Source: Chloroflexi bacterium 54-19 (GTDB taxonomy: Bacteria > Chloroflexota > Chloroflexia > Chloroheliales > Chloroheliaceae). From it: a DNA stretch of 54,871 nucleotides. The notes beneath the pieces are model-generated. The model was not told the DNA's origin and made no database searches. It worked only from the letters and a program-made list of their open reading frames with translations. The position numbers and the translations under genes are program-made. Location of the stretch: contig MKTJ01000065.1 in NCBI GenBank assembly GCA_001898225.1, positions 1-54,871 on the forward strand, written 5' to 3'. The number at the start of each line of letters is the position of its first letter. Position 1 is the stretch's first letter. Below, one piece after another: positions 51,207 to 54,871 of this stretch.

Positions 51207-52100
51207 CTAAATCGTGGAGAAGAATTCGTCCAGGGTGACGGCGAAGCGGCGCGGTTGTTCGACCATTGGCGAGTGACTCGCGCCCTTAAATACGACTTCC
51301 CGGAATTTATCAGCGGGCCACAGGCTGTTCATGCGGGCGAAAAGTTCGTTGGAAATCATCGAGTCCTGGTCGCCATGTATACTCAGGACCGGGATACTGA
51401 TAGTGGGGCAGCGGTCGGCCATATTGAAAAGGTGCATCGCCGCGCTATCACCTTCGCCGTTTGGTTCGTCGCCGGGGTAGTTGGCAATTTGCATGGCGCT
51501 TTGTAACAGGTAATAAAAAAGGGCGTTGCCCGGTGGTGAATTGTCCAGGGGAAAGCGCCCAGGCCGTAAATTGCTGGCCCGTATTATCCGGTTGGCCGCC
51601 TCGAAATTACCTTGCCGGATAGCCTGGCCGATACTCTCGCGGTTGTACGGCAAATAATCCGCCTCGGTGCCAAACGGAGGCAGGGGACTGACCAGTGTCA
51701 GCGACAGACAGCGGTCGGGGTGGTCGAAGGCCAGTTGCATGGCCGGTCCTGCGCCCATTGACCAGCCGACCACGTGAGCTTTTTTCAGGCCGATAGCATC
51801 CATCACGGAGAGGCAATCGAGGGTAAAACTTTCCACGCCCTGCACCGGGAGTGGTTCGGCGTCGCCATGGCTGCGTAAATCGGGGGCGTAACAGGCATAT
51901 TTTCCCGCCATCAATTCGTCAAAAGCGGCCATGACCGGTTCCCACCAGCGCCCGGAACTGAGGCTGCCATGAATAAAAAAGATGCTCTCGGCATCCTGCC
52001 AGTCCCGCCCGCAGTGACGGTAGACCGTAGAAAGGCGCGCCGTTTTCACGGGAAAGACCCGCACGCTATCGTAAAAGGTGTCGTCCCAGATTTTTATCAC
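51207..52100 (-). CDS. Alpha/beta hydrolase
   Basis: A 297-residue cytosolic alpha/beta-hydrolase. The oxyanion part is FFIHGSLSSGRWWEP, the nucleophile VGWSMGAGPAM, the acid ILSIHGDQDSMI and the histidine KGASHSPMVEQP. The lid region is Pro/Asn-rich (ASNLRPGRFPLDNSPPGNAL). It is an esterase, lactonase or haloalkane-dehalogenase relative; the substrate is not predictable. The start is GTG at 52100. A possible promoter TTGACT-19-TATAAT lies at 52163-52193 (minus). Confidence 0.88.
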   Translation of the reverse strand: MIKIWDDTFYDSVRVFPVKTARLSTVYRHCGRDWQDAESIFFIHGSLSSGRWWEPVMAAFDELMAGKYACYAPDLRSHGDAEPLPVQGVESFTLDCLSVMDAIGLKKAHVVGWSMGAGPAMQLAFDHPDRCLSLTLVSPLPPFGTEADYLPYNRESIGQAIRQGNFEAANRIIRASNLRPGRFPLDNSPPGNALFYYLLQSAMQIANYPGDEPNGEGDSAAMHLFNMADRCPTISIPVLSIHGDQDSMISNELFARMNSLWPADKFREVVFKGASHSPMVEQPRRFAVTLDEFFSTI

Positions 52101-52251
52101 ACCCCTTTCGGGAGTTGCTTAAACTGTAATTAAGGAAATACTAACACGAACCAACCGCGCAGATTATAGAGGTAAAAAAGCGCATGAGTCAACGCCCTGC
52201 GAACAGGTGTGCATTTAAATTTGTACCAAATAGTTAAATCTTAAAACGGAT

Positions 52252-53313
52252 TTAATTAATGGAAATGGAAAGGTTCTGGCGGCGCATCCGGGCGCGTCCT
52301 TCGACCAGGAAATTTCCGGCCAGGGCGTCCGTCTCTACCGAATTATATTCCTCGATGCGCCCGGCATCTATCAACTCGGCGGCTCTGGGGTCGAGCGGCA
52401 TGGTCGCCAGGACCGGGGCGTTAGCGGCGGCAGCCAGGTCGGCGGCTCGGCTCGGCCCGAACAGGTTCATCTTTTTGCCGCTTTCGGGCAGGGTCAGCCA
52501 GCTCATGTTTTCGGCCACCCCCACTATCGGGGTGTGCAGCTTATCGGCCAGCCCGATAGCCTTCCTGACGATGCTGGTCGCCAGTTGTTGCGGCGACGAC
52601 ACCAGCACGATACCGTTCACGGGCAGGCTTTGCATGACCGTCAGGGGGGCGTCGCTGGTGCCGGGCGGTAAATCTACCAGCAGGTAATCGAGACTGCCCC
52701 AGAGGGTGCTGCCGTAAAAATCTTTTATCATCTTGGCGATAAGGGGGCCGCGCCAGATAATCGGGGTATCTTCGGTTTCGACAAAAAAGAGCGAGGAGAT
52801 AACTTTGATGCCCTGCCCGCTGATGACCGGGATAATCTTGCCGCCTTCACCTTCGGCGGGACGGGCCGTGATGCCAAAACTGCGCGGGATACTCGGCCCG
52901 GTGATGTCGGCGTCGAGGATACCCACCCGGAAGCCCAGCCGGTTAAGGCCAATCGCCAGCATGCTCGTGACAAACGATTTGCCGACGCCGCCCTTACCGC
53001 TCACGATGGCAATAATATTCTTGATGCCGCTGGTAGTGGTGTCGTCCGTACCGAGCACGTCCGAAGAAAGACCGCCGGTCTTGACTTCGGGGAAAAGTTC
53101 GGGCCGGGCCAGGACCAGGTTCAGGTCATCGAGCAGTGGTTCCACGGGCACTTTGTGGGATTTCGCGCCTCGCTCGACCGTATCGAAGCTGGCGACCGAA
53201 CAGGTCACGCAGCCGAGGCCGTGTTTGGCAAAGACCCGGACGGTATCCGGCCAGGTTTCAACGATATTTTTTATGACCAGTTCAGGCGTGATAGTCCGGC
53301 TGTTTTCGCTCAT
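52252..53313 (-). CDS. Mrp/NBP35-type ATPase fused to DUF1858
   Basis: A 353-residue protein. Residues 1-75 are a DUF1858-like domain (ITPELVIKNIVETWPDTVRV, GLGCVTC with Cys35 and Cys38). The Mrp ATPase follows: deviant Walker A IVSGKGGVGKS, LDADITGPSIPR, and YLLVDLPPGTSDAPLTVMQ. Mrp proteins carry Fe-S clusters to apo-proteins. The C-terminal CxxC that bridges the Mrp dimer is absent: the family stretch ENMS-xx-CPHC is here ENMSWLTLPESGKK, and the only two cysteines are in the DUF1858 part. It is alone, with an extended -10 TGCTATAAT (TATAAT 53394-53399, minus). Confidence 0.9.
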   Translation of the reverse strand: MSENSRTITPELVIKNIVETWPDTVRVFAKHGLGCVTCSVASFDTVERGAKSHKVPVEPLLDDLNLVLARPELFPEVKTGGLSSDVLGTDDTTTSGIKNIIAIVSGKGGVGKSFVTSMLAIGLNRLGFRVGILDADITGPSIPRSFGITARPAEGEGGKIIPVISGQGIKVISSLFFVETEDTPIIWRGPLIAKMIKDFYGSTLWGSLDYLLVDLPPGTSDAPLTVMQSLPVNGIVLVSSPQQLATSIVRKAIGLADKLHTPIVGVAENMSWLTLPESGKKMNLFGPSRAADLAAAANAPVLATMPLDPRAAELIDAGRIEEYNSVETDALAGNFLVEGRARMRRQNLSISIN

Positions 53314-53394
53314 TTTATGTAATGCCTTTGATAGAGGAATAATATCCCTTTGAAAACGGGTTTTCTTGAAAAAATTTGATTATTTCGAGGCTTA

Positions 53395-53616
53395 TTATAG
53401 CACTTCGCTCTCCTGTTTTTGTCGCCGGAAGACCAGGTAACTCCCATTAAAAGGACCGCGCCCCTGTTGTTCCCAGAAAGTGCGGATATAACCGTAGGTC
53501 GGCACGATTCTAGCCAGTTCCCACCCGGCTTCGTTCATTTCGCCAACTACTTTATCAAAGCGGGCGGCCATTTCATCTTTGCGTAAATGCCGCCGGGTAT
53601 ATTCAAAAGGTTGCAT
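53395..53616 (-). CDS. Small conserved protein, DUF4177-like
   Basis: A 73-residue protein, MQPFEYTRRHLR at the start, with VVGEMNEAGWELARIVPTYG and a C-terminal GSYLVFRRQ. The pattern of a short beta-alpha-beta fold with GWEL...YLVFRR matches DUF4177-type proteins of unknown function. No clear SD lies before the ATG. The stop region overlaps the -10 box of the Mrp gene downstream. Confidence 0.7.
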   Translation of the reverse strand: MQPFEYTRRHLRKDEMAARFDKVVGEMNEAGWELARIVPTYGYIRTFWEQQGRGPFNGSYLVFRRQKQESEVL

Positions 53617-53646
53617 ATGAGCCCGCTCGTGGTCGTGAGAATAGAA

Positions 53647-53687
53647 AAGGCCCGGCGTGATGGGCGAAACCCGGCCCGCCGGGCCTT
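53647..53687 (-). terminator. Terminator of the superoxide dismutase gene
   Basis: 11-bp stem AAGGCCCGGCG (53647-53657) / CGCCGGGCCTT (53677-53687). On the minus strand it is followed by TTCTATTC. Confidence 0.75.
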
Positions 53688-53705
53688 AACGATTAAAAAT
53701 GATTC

Positions 53706-54308
53706 TTAGCCGAGGCGTCCTTCGACCGCGGCCCAGTCGATGTTTGCGAAGAAGGACTCAATATATTTCGGGCGTTCCGCCGGTTTGTAGTCCAGCAAGA
53801 AGGCATGTTCCCAGACGTCCATAACCAGGACCGGTTTGAACCCAGCCGGGTTGCCGTCTTCGTGCAGGGTAATCCAGTGGTTCGACAACCGCCCGTTGGA
53901 GGGGTCCTGGAAGGTGATTGCCCAACCCACACCGCGCATCGCGCCGACTTTGGTAAAATCGGTCTTCCAGGTATCGAAATCGCCGAACGAAGCGGTGATG
54001 GCATCGATCAGTTTGCCGCCGGAAGCCGGGGCCCCGGTCGGACTGGTGGTCATGTTGCCGAAATAATATTCGTGCAAAATCATGCCGTTGTATTCAAATC
54101 CCAACCGGCGAGTCAGTTCGGCGTATTCAGGCGAACCGACTTTGCCATCTTTAATCAGTTGGGAAATATGTTCATTGAGGGTATTGGTATTGGTTACGTA
54201 GCCTTTGTAAAGGCCAAAGTGTGTTTCCAGCGTTTTATCGGAGATACCCTGAAGCCCGCTCAGATTAAAATCCTTTGCGACATAGGTTTCTTGAGCAAGA
54301 GTAGCCAC
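53706..54308 (-). CDS. sodA: Iron/manganese superoxide dismutase
   Basis: A 200-residue SOD. Metal ligands: His in LETHFGLYKGYV, His in MILHEYYFGNM, Asp and His in VMDVWEHAFLLDY. It dismutates superoxide in the cytosol. I take the GTG at 54308 as start because AAGGAGG (54317-54323) is 8 nt upstream; the TTG two codons earlier would leave only 2 nt spacing. The sequence cannot settle Fe versus Mn, so the sodA/sodB choice of symbol is loose. Confidence 0.93.
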   Translation of the reverse strand: MATLAQETYVAKDFNLSGLQGISDKTLETHFGLYKGYVTNTNTLNEHISQLIKDGKVGSPEYAELTRRLGFEYNGMILHEYYFGNMTTSPTGAPASGGKLIDAITASFGDFDTWKTDFTKVGAMRGVGWAITFQDPSNGRLSNHWITLHEDGNPAGFKPVLVMDVWEHAFLLDYKPAERPKYIESFFANIDWAAVEGRLG

Positions 54309-54657
54309 TTGCAATTCCTCCTTGATTTAACCCGGCCCAGCCAATCTAAGCCGAGTACTTAACAAAATCTCTATCTCTCGTCGTTACTTCTAGGGGAAAA
54401 GGGAGCCTGGCTTCCGGTTAAATCGAGCCTCAATAAGGCCAGTCTGGTCAGTACGGAAGGCTCACCACCTTTTCCAGTATAGACCTTTGAACCGGAATTT
54501 TCAAGCTGGCCGCCTTGTTAAAAAGGAGCGAACACGTCATCGGTTACGATTACGCATTCGCCCCATCTCTAATAAGTGATTCTAGAGGTCCACCAGCCCA
54601 CAAATTTCCGCCAGACTTTAGATGGTCCGGCCTGTTGGTTTTGGTAGTCCTGGTTTG
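54309..54657. other. 349-nt gap before the SOD gene
   Basis: Holds the SOD promoter region and a GC-rich patch with GAGCCT (54425-54430) / AGGCTC (54458-54463). No gene or clear operator seen. Confidence 0.5.
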
Positions 54658-54871
54658 CTAGATTTCGGCGATAACCGAGAGCTTTTCGATGGCAGTCGCC
54701 CTGGCGGCAAAGGCATTTTCCAGGTCGGCAATCAGGTCTTCGTAGCTTTCCAGGCCAATGCTCAACCGGTACATTTCTTCGTCGTAGCCCATACTCTCGC
54801 GAACTTCCGGCATATTCCGGTAGCCATCGCCGGTAGGCAGCATCAGGCTCTCGTAACCGCCCCAGCTAACA
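54658..54871 (-). CDS. Trans-sulfuration PLP enzyme, C-terminal part (5' end outside window)
   Basis: The reading frame is open from the right edge to the stop at 54658. It begins VSWGGYESLMLP, has MYRLSIGLESYEDLIADLE and ends KLSVIAEI, the C-terminal domain of the cystathionine gamma-synthase / gamma-lyase / methionine gamma-lyase family. Which member it is cannot be told without the N-terminal part. Confidence 0.88.
   Translation of the reverse strand, partial: VSWGGYESLMLPTGDGYRNMPEVRESMGYDEEMYRLSIGLESYEDLIADLENAFAARATAIEKLSVIAEI

Overview
The window is a stretch of ordinary bacterial chromosome, fairly GC-rich in its genes and AT-rich between them. It most likely comes from a member of the Chloroflexota. 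The support is the gene mix rather than a marker gene: a Ser/Thr kinase with a seven-repeat WD40 sensor, a bacterial XPB-type helicase, a RIO-type kinase, long Ala/Thr-rich linkers on secreted or anchored proteins, a UPF0284-type CobT, and a secreted protein beginning at the left edge whose N-terminus resembles Chloroflexota exported proteins. No rRNA, tRNA, CRISPR array, transposase or prophage was found. TTG start codons with good ribosome binding sites are common (purD, purF, der, RIO kinase, GH43), and perfect extended -10 boxes (TGNTATAAT) recur before major genes.

Left part (1-11.4 kb): a truncated secreted protein, a two-gene hydrolase operon (MBL fold and alpha/beta hydrolase), a CobT-like phosphoribosyltransferase, an XRE/TPR regulator, the WD40 kinase, the XPB helicase and an AT-rich orphan gene. 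Carbohydrate region (11.6-25.9 kb): a ROK repressor, two MalF/MalG-type permeases, a sugar-binding lipoprotein, a GH15 glucoamylase-like enzyme and a GH31 alpha-glucosidase form one co-oriented cluster for import and hydrolysis of alpha-glucosides; the ABC ATPase is missing and must be supplied from elsewhere. It ends in a bidirectional terminator facing a clan GH-A type glycosidase. Divergent from that glycosidase are an ArsR-type regulator with its own promoter and operator palindrome, and a GH43 enzyme whose 5' end carries an in-frame stop.

Middle part (25.9-40.0 kb): a sugar-phosphate transferase with a DegT-type aminotransferase (surface glycan synthesis), a SUKH/SMI1 orphan, the purine operon purN-purD-purF-purM with 4-nt overlaps, a two-helix membrane peptide, rsmE, a RIO kinase, a double-glycine leader peptide gene, another orphan immunity-like gene, a MaoC-type hydratase, rlmB, plsY and der. 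Right part (40.5-54.9 kb): mreB driven from a promoter at the edge of an inverted-repeat element, an aldo/keto reductase, a protein carrying the LQR/GNQAV motif seen near contractile injection systems, a YggT-family protein, pncB preceded by a candidate structured leader RNA, an anchored glycosidase-like protein, an acyl-CoA ligase with an operator around its -10 box, a DEDDh exonuclease, an alpha/beta hydrolase, an Mrp/NBP35 ATPase fused to DUF1858, a small conserved protein, superoxide dismutase and the C-terminus of a trans-sulfuration enzyme.

No complete new multi-gene system stands out. The observations most worth testing are the pncB leader RNA, the double-glycine peptide, the injection-system-like protein, the Mrp variant that has lost its CxxC, and the GH43 leader/stop arrangement.
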